The position numbers were made by a program, and so were the translations under genes. From NCBI GenBank assembly GCA_033558025.1, contig JAUCEF010000108.1, positions 1 through 23,164 on the forward strand: a stretch of 23,164 nt of DNA. The letters are read 5' to 3'. Under the pieces are notes generated by a model, which saw only the letters and a list, made by a program, of their open reading frames with translations, ran no database searches and had not been told where the DNA came from. This DNA comes from Phytophthora sp. 'mugwort' (taxonomy: Eukaryota; Oomycota; Peronosporomycetes; Peronosporales; Peronosporaceae). Of this stretch, positions 8,406-16,886 are shown in pieces. Each line of letters begins with the position of its first letter. Position 1 is the stretch's first letter.

Positions 8406-8786
8406 CTAGATATACAATATATACATTATGTAAATTTTTACCAATTAAAAACTAATTATGTGATTTTAAATTATAACTATGTTGATATTAATTTAATTTT
8501 AGTTATTGAGTATTTAATAAAAATTAATCTATTTAAATATTTATGTCATCAATAACTTATGTTAAACCATCTTGATTAAAAGTTATAGAATTAGCAATAA
8601 TAATATTCTGTATTTATATTAAATTTGTAAGTGAACGCATTCTTCTTATATTTTTTAGAATATTTATTGAAAAAAATTGATTTTTTTAATTTATTATTTC
8701 TTAAAAAATTTAAATTTTATTATTTATATTATAAAAATAATTGAATTATTTTTTTTTTAAGAATGAAATTTTTAAATAAAACTAAT
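8406..8786. other. 381-nt convergent spacer without a recognisable gene
   Basis: It separates the plus-strand cox2-orf137 block from the minus-strand trnR-nad7 block. It contains one arm of the long inverted repeat (8703-8764). A 34-codon open stretch at 8576-8677 is bounded by TGA codons and was not accepted as a gene. Nothing else is supported. Confidence 0.7.
8703..8764 (-). repeat. Long inverted repeat flanking cox2-cox1, arm B
   Basis: Reverse complement of the arm at 5098-5165, with two substitutions across 46 aligned bases and a shorter A tract. The arms are 3.5 kb apart in opposite orientation. Confidence 0.85.
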
Positions 8787-8859
8787 TACAATCTCTTGGA
8801 TTTGAACCAAGATTTTAAAGCTTAGAAGGCTAATACTCTACCAATTAAGTTAAGATTGT
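8787..8859 (-). tRNA. trnR: tRNA-Arg(UCU)
   Basis: On the minus strand: acceptor ACAATCT/AGATTGT, D arm ACTT..GAGT, anticodon loop CTTCTAA (anticodon TCT) and T arm CTTGG/CCAAG. The anticodon stem TTAGC/GCTTT has two outer T-T mismatches, leaving three pairs, which is weak. It reads AGA/AGG. It follows nad6 in the transcript by 17 nt. Confidence 0.9.
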
Positions 8860-8876
8860 TTTAGTTTTATTAAGAA

Positions 8877-9587
8877 TTAAACAGTTTTATCTGAATATAC
8901 ATTAAAAATAGCTTTTAATGCATCTCGTGAAAGTTGTTTATAAATATTTTGTTTTAAAAATTTTTTTTTTTCCTTTTTAGTTAAAGTAACCGCTCCTATT
9001 AAAGCTATTAATAATATAATACCTGCAACTAAAAAAAAAAAAGCATAATAACTATATAAAATTTGTCCAATTGTTTCAATATTTGTAATAGTATCTAATT
9101 GATAGATAAAATTTTTTAAAAAGGGTTTGACATCAACAAATATTTCAAAAGTACCTTTCATACTATCGTGAAAAAAAAATAAAGTATTTACTTTTTGAGT
9201 AAAAAAAGAATTATTTATTAAATGGTAATATGATGTAAAAACTTTACTAAACATAACAAACGTTTCTAAAAAAAAAATAAAACTAATTAAAAAAATAATT
9301 GGTAAATAACCAAAATTATTTTTTATTTTATTTTTATCAATTAAAACATTAACATCTAGCATCATAATAACAAATAAAAATAATACAGTAATAGCTCCTA
9401 CATAAATAATAATTAACATTATTGATAAAAATTCAATTTCAGAAATTAATAATAATCCAGTTGAATTAGTAAAAACTAATATTAAAAAAAATGCAGAATA
9501 TATTGTATTTGTAGAATATATTACAAATATAGCTGAAGTTAAAGCTATAGTTGAAAAAGTATAAAAGAAAATTGTTTCGAAATCCAT
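8877..9587 (-). CDS. nad6: NADH dehydrogenase subunit 6
   Basis: Membrane-arm subunit ND6 of complex I. The 236-residue product has the ND6 pattern of five membrane helices, including the conserved core near residues 30-85 with NTIYSAFFLILVFTNSTGLL and the helix-3 motif LSIMLIIIYVGAITVLFLFVIMMLD, where IYVGAI is the family signature. A long hydrophilic loop (about 120-165) precedes the last helix (GIILLIALIGAVTLT), and a basic tail of about 35 residues follows, making it somewhat longer than most ND6 proteins. It is separated from nad5 by 60 nt containing a small hairpin (9619-9632, TATCTT-AA-AAGATA). Confidence 0.97.
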   Translation of the reverse strand: MDFETIFFYTFSTIALTSAIFVIYSTNTIYSAFFLILVFTNSTGLLLISEIEFLSIMLIIIYVGAITVLFLFVIMMLDVNVLIDKNKIKNNFGYLPIIFLISFIFFLETFVMFSKVFTSYYHLINNSFFTQKVNTLFFFHDSMKGTFEIFVDVKPFLKNFIYQLDTITNIETIGQILYSYYAFFFLVAGIILLIALIGAVTLTKKEKKKFLKQNIYKQLSRDALKAIFNVYSDKTV

Positions 9588-9647
9588 AATGTATTTAAAT
9601 TATATAAATTTATAATTATATCTTAAAAGATACATATTTTATTATTT

Positions 9648-11642
9648 TTATTTAATTAATAAAAAAATAAATAAAAATAATAAAATAGTAATAATATTAA
9701 AAAAATAAATAATAGAAAAAAAAATAATATTTATTAAACAAATAATGCTAATTAACATTAATAATGAATAGTGATAAATATAACCTGTTTGTAATAAAAT
9801 TATTTTTTGACTTAAGAAAGAAAAAACGGTTATTAAACCAAAAGGACCACACATTTCAATTAAACCTTTATCAATCATTTTATATGTTACATTATAACCA
9901 ACTTTTAATATATATTGATTAATAAATTCATAATAAATTTTATCAAAATACCATTTTCTATTTAAAAAATTATAAAAATAAAGACCATATTTTGAAATTT
10001 TTAAGTTATATAAAAATCTAAATTTAAAAAAATATAAATAAAAGGCACAAAATAAGCCACAAAAACTTAAAATAACAGGTAATAATTTAAAAAATGTTGG
10101 TAAAAATTCAGCATCAATCATTTGATTATTAAATGGATTTATATAAATTGAGTTATTCCAAAAATTTGAACCTAACCCAACAAACATATCTTTAGAAATA
10201 TAACCTATAAAAATACTACCAAATGCTAAAACTCCTAAAGGAATACCCATTTCTAATGGAACATCATGTGCATTTTTAATAACATTTTTATAGGCATTAG
10301 TTTCACTTAAAAAAGCAAAAAATAATAAACGTGTTGAATAGAATGCCGTAAAAAATGCACCAATAGTACCCAACCAATAAGCAAAATGACCTGTTTCACT
10401 AAAACTTGAAAATGCAACTTCTAATATTAAATCTTTAGAATAAAAACCAGTTAAAAAAGGAAAACCCATTAAAGATAATGAACCTATTAAAAACATTATA
10501 TAAGTAAAAGGTAAAATTCTTCTTAAACCACCCATTTTTCTTATATCTTGTTCATCACCCATAGCATGAATTACAGCACCGGAACATAAAAATAATAATG
10601 CTTTAAAATATGCATGATTTGATAAATGAAAAATAGCTAAAGGATAATTTGATAATCCACAAGCAAAAAACATATAACCTAATTGACTACAAGTAGAATA
10701 GGCAACTATTTTTTTAAAATCATTTTGTACTAGACCAATTGTACTTGAGAAAAAGGCTGTAGAAGCTCCAATAATTGTAATAACTTTTAAAGAAAACATT
10801 GAATATTCAAACATTGGTGAACAACGTGCAATTAAATAAACACCAGCAGTTACCATAGTCGCTGCATGGATTAATGCCGAAACCGGCGTAGGTCCTTCCA
10901 TAGCATCGGGTAACCATAAATGTAAAAAAATTTGAGCAGATTTACCCATAGCACCTATAAAAATTAAAATACACGCAACATCAATAATACTTAAAATATA
11001 ATTAAAAAAAATAAATTTAAAATCTTTAACAATAGAAATTGCTGCAAATGTACTAAAATATTCAATAGTTCTAATATTATAAAAAACAGTTAATACACCT
11101 AATAATAAGATTAAATCACTAATTCGATTAACTAACATAGCTTTTATAGCTGCTTTATTCGCTTGTAAACGTGTAAACCAAAAATTAATTAATAAATATG
11201 AACAAAAACCAACACCTTCCCATCCAACAAACATTTGCATAAAATTATCACCTGTAACTAATATAATCATAAAAAAAGTAAATAGTGATAAATATGACAT
11301 AAATCTAGATAAATGTGGATCATGATCCATATATTTAGAAGAATATAAATGAACTAAAGTTGAAATACTTGTTACAACAATTAACATTATCATAGTTAAA
11401 CTATCAAATAAAAAACACCAATTACAATTAAATAAACCACTATTAATCCAATTTGAAATATAAATAATATACTCATATTCATTTGTAATTGAATTATATA
11501 TAATAATAAATGAAAAAAGACAACTTAAAAAAGTTGTTAATGTGGTTATAAATACAGAACCTTTACGGCCAATATAAAAACCAAATAATCCAGAAGCTAC
11601 TGAACCTAAAAAAGGTAAAAAAATTAAAGTTAATAATAACAT
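9648..11642 (-). CDS. nad5: NADH dehydrogenase subunit 5
   Basis: Largest antiporter-like subunit of the complex I membrane arm, with the lateral helix at its C-terminus. The 664-residue product has the expected length and starts MLLLTLIFLPFLGS. Landmarks seen are the WEGVGFCSYLLINFW motif near residue 140, HLWLPDAMEGPTPVSALIHA near 245 with the proton-channel Lys/His residues, HAATMVTAGVYL, and the SNHAYFKALLFLCSGAVIHA block near 345. The C-terminal segment is hydrophobic and diverged. The frame is intact through many homopolymer runs. Downstream in the transcript is nad6; upstream is atp1, 204 nt away. Confidence 0.98.
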   Translation of the reverse strand: MLLLTLIFLPFLGSVASGLFGFYIGRKGSVFITTLTTFLSCLFSFIIIYNSITNEYEYIIYISNWINSGLFNCNWCFLFDSLTMIMLIVVTSISTLVHLYSSKYMDHDPHLSRFMSYLSLFTFFMIILVTGDNFMQMFVGWEGVGFCSYLLINFWFTRLQANKAAIKAMLVNRISDLILLLGVLTVFYNIRTIEYFSTFAAISIVKDFKFIFFNYILSIIDVACILIFIGAMGKSAQIFLHLWLPDAMEGPTPVSALIHAATMVTAGVYLIARCSPMFEYSMFSLKVITIIGASTAFFSSTIGLVQNDFKKIVAYSTCSQLGYMFFACGLSNYPLAIFHLSNHAYFKALLFLCSGAVIHAMGDEQDIRKMGGLRRILPFTYIMFLIGSLSLMGFPFLTGFYSKDLILEVAFSSFSETGHFAYWLGTIGAFFTAFYSTRLLFFAFLSETNAYKNVIKNAHDVPLEMGIPLGVLAFGSIFIGYISKDMFVGLGSNFWNNSIYINPFNNQMIDAEFLPTFFKLLPVILSFCGLFCAFYLYFFKFRFLYNLKISKYGLYFYNFLNRKWYFDKIYYEFINQYILKVGYNVTYKMIDKGLIEMCGPFGLITVFSFLSQKIILLQTGYIYHYSLLMLISIICLINIIFFSIIYFFNIITILLFLFIFLLIK

Positions 11643-11751
11643 AATAGAATAAAATAAATTTAAATTATTTAAAAATATAATAATAATTTTAAAATAATTC
11701 TTCTTAAAGAATAAATATTTTTTAAAAAATTAATATTAGAATAATATTTAA

Positions 11752-11777
11752 AATTATTTTCTATATAGAAAATAATT
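11752..11777. repeat. 26-bp perfect palindrome between atp1 and nad5
   Basis: A self-complementary sequence centred on CTATATAG with arms AATTATTTT/AAAATAATT. It lies about 70 nt past the atp1 stop on the minus-strand transcript, in a 204-nt spacer that otherwise shows nothing. As RNA it would form a hairpin and could serve as a processing signal in place of a tRNA. Confidence 0.75.
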
Positions 11778-11846
11778 AATTTTTATCTGTTATGTTTTAT
11801 TTACAAAATATTATAATTATTTTTTATTAATAAAAAAATAATTATA

Positions 11847-13384
11847 TTATTTTGTAATAAAATTATTAGTAAAATTTGTTGCTAAAATATTAAGTTTTTT
11901 TTCTAATTCTTTAGATATTTCTTTTTTATTTAAGATTTCTTCTAAAATATTAAAATGATTATTTTTTATAAAATTTAACCAACTAATTTCAAAACTTGAA
12001 ATTTTATCAACAGCAATTTTATCTAAGAAACCACGTACACCTAAATAAATAATTACAATTTGATTTTCAACAGATAACGGTATATTTAAACCTTGTTTTA
12101 ACATTTCTGTTAATCTAATCCCTCTATTTAATTGTTGTTGAGTTGTAGCATCTAAATCAGAACCAAATTGAGCAAATGCTTGTACTTCTCTAAATTGTGC
12201 TAATTCTAATTTCATTGTACCAGCAATTTGTTTCATAGCTTTAATTTGTGCAGAAGAACCAACACGACTTACAGATAATCCAACACTAATTGCAGGTCTT
12301 TGACCTTCATTAAATAATTCTGTTTCTAAAAAAATTTGTCCATCAGTAATTGAAATAACATTTGTTGGAATATAAGCAGAAACATCTCCAGCTTGTGTTT
12401 CAATAATAGGTAATGCGGTTAATGAACCACCACCAATTTTTTTATTCATTTTAGCAGCTCTTTCTAATAAACGAGAGTGTAAATAAAAAACATCTCCAGG
12501 ATAAGCTTCTCTACCTGGAGGTCTTCTTAATAATAAAGACATTTGTCTATAAGCTACCGCTTGTTTTGATAAATCATCATAGAAAATAACAGCATGTTTA
12601 CCATTATCTCTAAAATATTCACCTAAAGCACAACCAGTATATGGAGCTAAATATTGTAAGGGTGCTGAATCTGAAGCAGTAGCCGCTACAATAACAGAAA
12701 AAAACATTGCATTTTTTTCTTCTAAAGTTTTTGTTAATTCAGCAATTGTTGATCTTTTTTGACCAACACCTACATAAATACAATATAATTGATTATTTAT
12801 ATCTTTTTTTAAATGAGGTTCTCTTTGATTAATTATAGTATCAATAGCAATAGATGTTTTACCTGTTTGTCTATCACCAATAATTAATTCCCTTTGACCA
12901 CGACCAATAGGAATTAAACTATCTACAGCTTTTAAACCTGTTTGTACAGGTTGTTTAACACTTTCTCTAGGCATAATACCTGGAGCTTTAACTTCAACTC
13001 TACTTTCTAATTTACTGTTAATTTGACCTTTACCATCAATGGGTTGTCCTAAAGCATCAACTACTCTACCTAATACTTCAGGTCCTACAGGTACACTAAC
13101 AATAGATCCAGTTCTTCGTACAAAATTACCTTCTTGAATTCCCTTCCCCCTCTATCATTACTAAAAACAACAACACCAACAACATCAGGTTCTAAATTTA
13201 AAGCCATTCCTTTAATATTACCATTATTAAATTCAACCATTTCACCTGCTTGAATTTTAGTTAAACCATAACATCTTGCAATACCATCACTCATTGAAAG
13301 AACAATACCTGTTTCTTGTAAACTTTTTTCATCTTTATATTTTTTAATATTTGATTCCAGTATATATGATAATTCAATAGCCAT
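11847..13384 (-). CDS. atp1: ATP synthase F1 subunit alpha, frame broken at a G-rich insertion
   Basis: Alpha subunit of the F1 head of ATP synthase. The N-terminal frame (13384 down to about 13148) reads [17 protein letters not shown]...[11 protein letters not shown], the beta-barrel domain. The main frame (open from about 13139, TAA at 11847) continues [19 protein letters not shown] and holds the Walker A loop GDRQTGKT, the Walker B AVIFYDD and the [10 protein letters not shown] region near the arginine finger. At the junction eleven bases, GGGGGAAGGGA (13150-13140), stand where the family has a single codon between DR and I. The gene is 1538 nt: removing eight bases gives 509 residues, adding one gives 512, both normal. 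The insertion is unusually G-rich and abuts a GAATTC site. Misassembly, sequencing error or true frameshifting are all possible. The gene is otherwise complete. Confidence 0.95.
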
Positions 13385-13463
13385 AGAGGTTATTAAATTA
13401 TCATATTATTTAATAATTATAAATTATTATAATTACCAAAATATATCAAATATATATTTTTTA

Positions 13464-13535
13464 TACCCTTTACGAGAATTGAACTCGTATTTTTACCGTG
13501 AAAAGGTAATGTCCTAACCATTAGACTAAAAGGGC
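13464..13535 (-). tRNA. trnE: tRNA-Glu(UUC)
   Basis: Minus strand: acceptor GCCCTTT/AAAGGGT (first pair G-U), anticodon arm TTACC-TTTTCAC-GGTAA with anticodon TTC, and T arm ACGAG/CTCGT. It lies between nad4 and atp1 and probably acts as an RNA-processing mark. Confidence 0.95.
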
Positions 13536-13569
13536 TTTTTATTAAACAAAAAATTTTGTTTAATAAAAA
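13536..13569 (-). terminator. 16-bp perfect hairpin over the nad4 stop codon
   Basis: Positions 13536-13551 pair exactly with 13554-13569. On the minus strand the hairpin includes the last two codons and the TAA of nad4 and ends at the base before trnE. Having a structure directly against a tRNA is unusual, since the tRNA alone would normally define the cut. Confidence 0.75.
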
Positions 13570-15035
13570 TAAGAAAAATCAATATGTATTAAAATTTTTG
13601 AAACACTTTCATGCATACAACTTTCAAAAATTTTAGGATATAAACCTAATAAAAAGATATTTATAATTAATATTAAATGAATTAAAAATTCACGATAAGT
13701 TAAATCATAATAAATTTTTAAATAAATATTTTGAATATTACCATAACAAATTCGATTATAAAATAATAAAGAATATACCCCACCCAAAAACATACCAATT
13801 GTCGCAAAAACAGCTGTTGTAGTATTATCTTCAAAAACTCCAGTTAAAATAAGAATTTCACCCACAAAACTACTTGAACCTGGAATAGACATATTTGCTA
13901 ATACATAAATAAATAATGCAATACAAAATAAAGGCATTGTATGTGCTAAACCACCATAATAATTAATAAATCTTGTATGATATCGATCATATAAACATCC
14001 AATTGAAAAAAATAAACCACTCGATACTAAACCATGACTAATCATTTGAATAATACTACCTTCTAATCCTTGAATAGTTAAAGAAAAAATACCCAATATT
14101 ATAAAATTCATATGAGCAACTGATGCATAAGCAATAATACGTTTCAAATCTGTTTGTCGTATAGCTGTTAATGACGCATAAATAACAGATATTAAACATA
14201 AAACTAAAATATACGGTGTAAAATATAATGCAGCTTTAGGAAATAAAGGAACTAAAAACCTAATCATACCGTATGATCCTAATTTTAATAAAATACCAGC
14301 TAATAGTACAGAACCTGCGGTAGGTGCTTCAACATGTGCTTCCGGTAACCAAACATGAAAAGGTAACATTGGAACTTTAACAGCAAATGATAAAAAAAAA
14401 GCTAAGAAATAAAATTTTTCATATGAAAAATTAAAATTACTATAATATAATATTTGATAATCAGTTGTACCCACAGTTAAAAATAAATGAATAATGGCAA
14501 TAAACATAAATAATGAACCTGCTAATGTATACATAAAAAACAAATATGAAGCTTTAATTTTACGTTCTCTTGAACCCCAAATACCTATAATTAAAAACAT
14601 AGGAATTAATACACTTTCAAAGAAAATATAAAAAATAAGTACATCTAATATACTAAATGAAATGATTAAACAAAATTCTAAAATAAAATATAAAATAAAA
14701 TATTCTTTTATATTTTTATTAATCATTTCATAACTAATTAACATACAGATTGGAATCAAAAATGTTGTTAAAATTATAAAAAATAATGAAATACCATCAA
14801 TACCTAAATAAAAATTAATATTAAATTGACTAATCCATTCTATTTTAAATAAATATTGAAAATTAGAAGTTGATTTATCAAATAAAATCCATAAAGGTAA
14901 TGACATTAAAAAAATGAAAAAAGACATAAAAATACTAAAATTTTTTATAAATTTTTCATTTTTCGAAAAAGCTAATATAATAACCGTAATTAATGGTAAA
15001 ATAAGTAAAAAAATTAATATAAACTTATTAAACAT
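13560..15035 (-). CDS. nad4: NADH dehydrogenase subunit 4
   Basis: Antiporter-like subunit of the complex I membrane arm. The 491-residue product starts at the ATG at 15035 (MFNKFILIFLL); the frame extends further upstream through trnH, but that ATG would lie inside the tRNA and is rejected. Landmarks: ILYFILEFCLIISFSILDVLIFYIFFESVLIPM with the key channel Glu near residue 130, FAVKVPMLPFHVWLPEAHVEAPTAGSVLLAG near 215, and the SHGLVSSGLFFSIG block near 315. Full family length with no frame problem. Its stop codon lies in a perfect hairpin shared with the trnE boundary. Confidence 0.97.
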   Translation of the reverse strand: MFNKFILIFLLILPLITVIILAFSKNEKFIKNFSIFMSFFIFLMSLPLWILFDKSTSNFQYLFKIEWISQFNINFYLGIDGISLFFIILTTFLIPICMLISYEMINKNIKEYFILYFILEFCLIISFSILDVLIFYIFFESVLIPMFLIIGIWGSRERKIKASYLFFMYTLAGSLFMFIAIIHLFLTVGTTDYQILYYSNFNFSYEKFYFLAFFLSFAVKVPMLPFHVWLPEAHVEAPTAGSVLLAGILLKLGSYGMIRFLVPLFPKAALYFTPYILVLCLISVIYASLTAIRQTDLKRIIAYASVAHMNFIILGIFSLTIQGLEGSIIQMISHGLVSSGLFFSIGCLYDRYHTRFINYYGGLAHTMPLFCIALFIYVLANMSIPGSSSFVGEILILTGVFEDNTTTAVFATIGMFLGGVYSLLFYNRICYGNIQNIYLKIYYDLTYREFLIHLILIINIFLLGLYPKIFESCMHESVSKILIHIDFSYFY

Positions 15036-15057
15036 AAAAAAATTTAATTTAAAAATG

Positions 15058-15130
15058 GGCGAAAAATGGGACTTGAACCCATAACACTTAGACCCACAAT
15101 CTAACACTCTACCTTTAAGTTATAATCGCC
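15058..15130 (-). tRNA. trnH: tRNA-His(GUG)
   Basis: Minus strand: anticodon loop TTGTGGG region with anticodon GTG, T arm ATGGG/CCCAT, and a template-encoded G at -1 facing C73, the tRNA-His identity pair. The acceptor GCGATTA/TTTTCGC has two T-T mismatches at inner pairs, so it is weak; both are next to intact G-C pairs. It ends 22 nt before nad4. Confidence 0.92.
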
Positions 15131-15133
15131 TTT

Positions 15134-15553
15134 TTAAATTTTTCTTAAATAATATATAAAATTTAAAAATGATTGAACAATTAAATTATTTAAAGGTGGA
15201 TAGTTTTTAGATAATATTTGTTTTACTTTTAAATTAGAATAAATATTATTTTGAATACTCAAATAAATTAATTCAAGTTTTTTAAAATTATATAAATCCC
15301 TTATTAAATTTAATTCATTATTTCCATAAATTATTAAAATAGAACCTTGTCCTTTTAATTTTAAAAAAATATCAATAATTAAATTTTGATTTAATATTAA
15401 AGATTTATAATCAAATTTTTTAATTTTTTTTTTTAAAGATATTATTTCATTAATATTTAAATCATTATAACGAAATATATATATATATTTATAAGTTTGT
15501 TTAATTTTTTGTAATTGATTTAATTTATACTTTTTAAATTTTTTTTTTTGCAT
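15134..15553 (-). CDS. Basic protein, possibly ribosomal protein L10
   Basis: A 139-residue, strongly basic product between nad7 and trnH. It starts with a Lys-rich tail and then has a pattern like the uL10 ribosome-binding domain: a beta strand (YIYIFRYNDLN), a helix (NEIISLKKKIKKF), a second strand (YKSLILNQNLI), a central KGQGSILIIYGN strand where L10 has its conserved small-residue turn before a hydrophobic strand, and a later L-K-V-K-Q-I segment. Diverged mitochondrial rpl10 genes have been recognised in plants and some protists by the same weak pattern. I cannot confirm this without a profile search, so no symbol is given. It could also be another small-subunit protein. Four bases separate its stop from trnH. 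Confidence 0.65.
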   Translation of the reverse strand: MQKKKFKKYKLNQLQKIKQTYKYIYIFRYNDLNINEIISLKKKIKKFDYKSLILNQNLIIDIFLKLKGQGSILIIYGNNELNLIRDLYNFKKLELIYLSIQNNIYSNLKVKQILSKNYPPLNNLIVQSFLNFIYYLRKI

Positions 15554-15591
15554 AATTTATTGAAAATAAAATTTTATTCTAATAATTAATA

Positions 15592-16770
15592 TTAACGATC
15601 AATTTCACCAAAAACAACATCTAAAGTACCAATAATTGTAACAACATCAGCAATCATATGATTTTTAGCTATAAAATCTAATGCTTGTAAATGTAAAAAT
15701 CCTGGTGATTTAATTTTACATCTGTAGGGTTTATTTGTACCATCTGCTACTAAATAAACACCATACTCACCTTTAGGTGCCTCAATAACTGTATAAGTTT
15801 CACCAGCATTTACACAAATATTTTCTGAATAATATTTAAAATGATGAATTAAAGACTCCATAGAATTTTTAATTTGAATTCTATTTGGATTTGTAATTTT
15901 TTTATCATCTAATTTAATAGGACCTTGGGGAATTTTATTAAGTACTTGCAAAATAATTCGAATTGATTGTCGCATTTCTTCTATTCTAATTAAATAACGA
16001 TCATAACAATCGCCATTTGTACCTACAGGTATATCAAATTTTAATTGATCATAAATTTCATAAGGTTGTGTTTTACGTAAATCCCATGAAATACCTGATC
16101 CACGTAACATAACACCACTAAAACCAAAATTTAAAGCATCTTTAGCAGATATAATACCAATATCTACTAATCTTTGTTTCCAAATTCTATTATTAGTTAA
16201 CATTTCTTCAATTTCATCTAAACGGGTATTAAATTGTTCACAAAAAATATATATATCATTTAACAAACCTTTAGGCAAATCTTGATTAACACCTCCAGGT
16301 CTAAAATAAGCTGCATGCATACGTGCACCAGAAACACGTTCATAAAATTCCATTAATTTCTCACGTTCTTCAAATCCCCAAAAATAAGGTGTCATAGCTC
16401 CTACATCTAAAGCATGACAACATACAGCTAATAAATGATTTAAGATACGTGTTATTTCTGAAAATAAAACTCTTATATATTGTGCTCGTAAAGGTATATC
16501 ACAATTTAATAATTTTTCAATAGCCAAAACATATGCATGTTCTTGACACATCATAGATACATAATCTAAACGATCAAAATAAGGTAACGCCTGTAAATAA
16601 TTTTTATATTCAATTAATTTTTCTGTACCTCTATGTAATAAACCTATATGTGAATCAGCTTTTTTAACAACTTCACCGTTTAATTCTAAAATTAAACGTA
16701 AAACACCATGAGCCGCTGGATGTTGTGGACCAAAATTTATAGAAAAATTTTTAATTTTTTTTAATGACAT
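15592..16770 (-). CDS. nad7: NADH dehydrogenase subunit 7 (49-kDa)
   Basis: Complex I quinone-site subunit of the peripheral arm, related to the large subunit of NiFe hydrogenase. The 392-residue product matches the family length. It has the N-terminal [23 protein letters not shown] (near 10-33) with the quinone-site His, [14 protein letters not shown], the LDYVSMM/QEHAY segment, [14 protein letters not shown] and the C-terminal DVVFGEIDR. The ATG lies directly after a run of about 20 A (T on the plus strand at 16770-16790). It is the first gene of the minus-strand block, back to back with nad2. Confidence 0.98.
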   Translation of the reverse strand: MSLKKIKNFSINFGPQHPAAHGVLRLILELNGEVVKKADSHIGLLHRGTEKLIEYKNYLQALPYFDRLDYVSMMCQEHAYVLAIEKLLNCDIPLRAQYIRVLFSEITRILNHLLAVCCHALDVGAMTPYFWGFEEREKLMEFYERVSGARMHAAYFRPGGVNQDLPKGLLNDIYIFCEQFNTRLDEIEEMLTNNRIWKQRLVDIGIISAKDALNFGFSGVMLRGSGISWDLRKTQPYEIYDQLKFDIPVGTNGDCYDRYLIRIEEMRQSIRIILQVLNKIPQGPIKLDDKKITNPNRIQIKNSMESLIHHFKYYSENICVNAGETYTVIEAPKGEYGVYLVADGTNKPYRCKIKSPGFLHLQALDFIAKNHMIADVVTIIGTLDVVFGEIDR

Positions 16771-16886
16771 TTTTTTTTTTTTTTTTTTTTAATAAAAATA
16801 TAATATTTATAAATTAATTTTTTTATAAATATATAGCATATATAGTAAGTAAGTATTTTTAAAATATTTATTTCTTTTATTACATT
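16771..16886. promoter_or_regulatory. Divergent spacer between nad7 and nad2
   Basis: 116 nt between two outward-facing genes that each begin a long same-strand block, so transcription in both directions presumably starts here or is processed from longer RNA. Seen: a T20 tract against nad7, then A+T-rich sequence with ATATAGCATATATAG and the direct repeat GTAAGTAAGTA near 16840-16855. No known promoter consensus is recognised; the role is inferred from layout. Confidence 0.4.

Noticed and set aside
8543..8680. Possible gene relic with an in-frame TGA in the convergent spacer
   Set aside because: Only 34 open codons between TGAs; TGA is not read as Trp here (trnW is CCA), and no known protein is recognisable.
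15036..15107. Upstream extension of nad4 to an earlier ATG
   Set aside because: The extra 24 codons run through trnH; the ATG at 15035 fits the known ND4 N-terminus.
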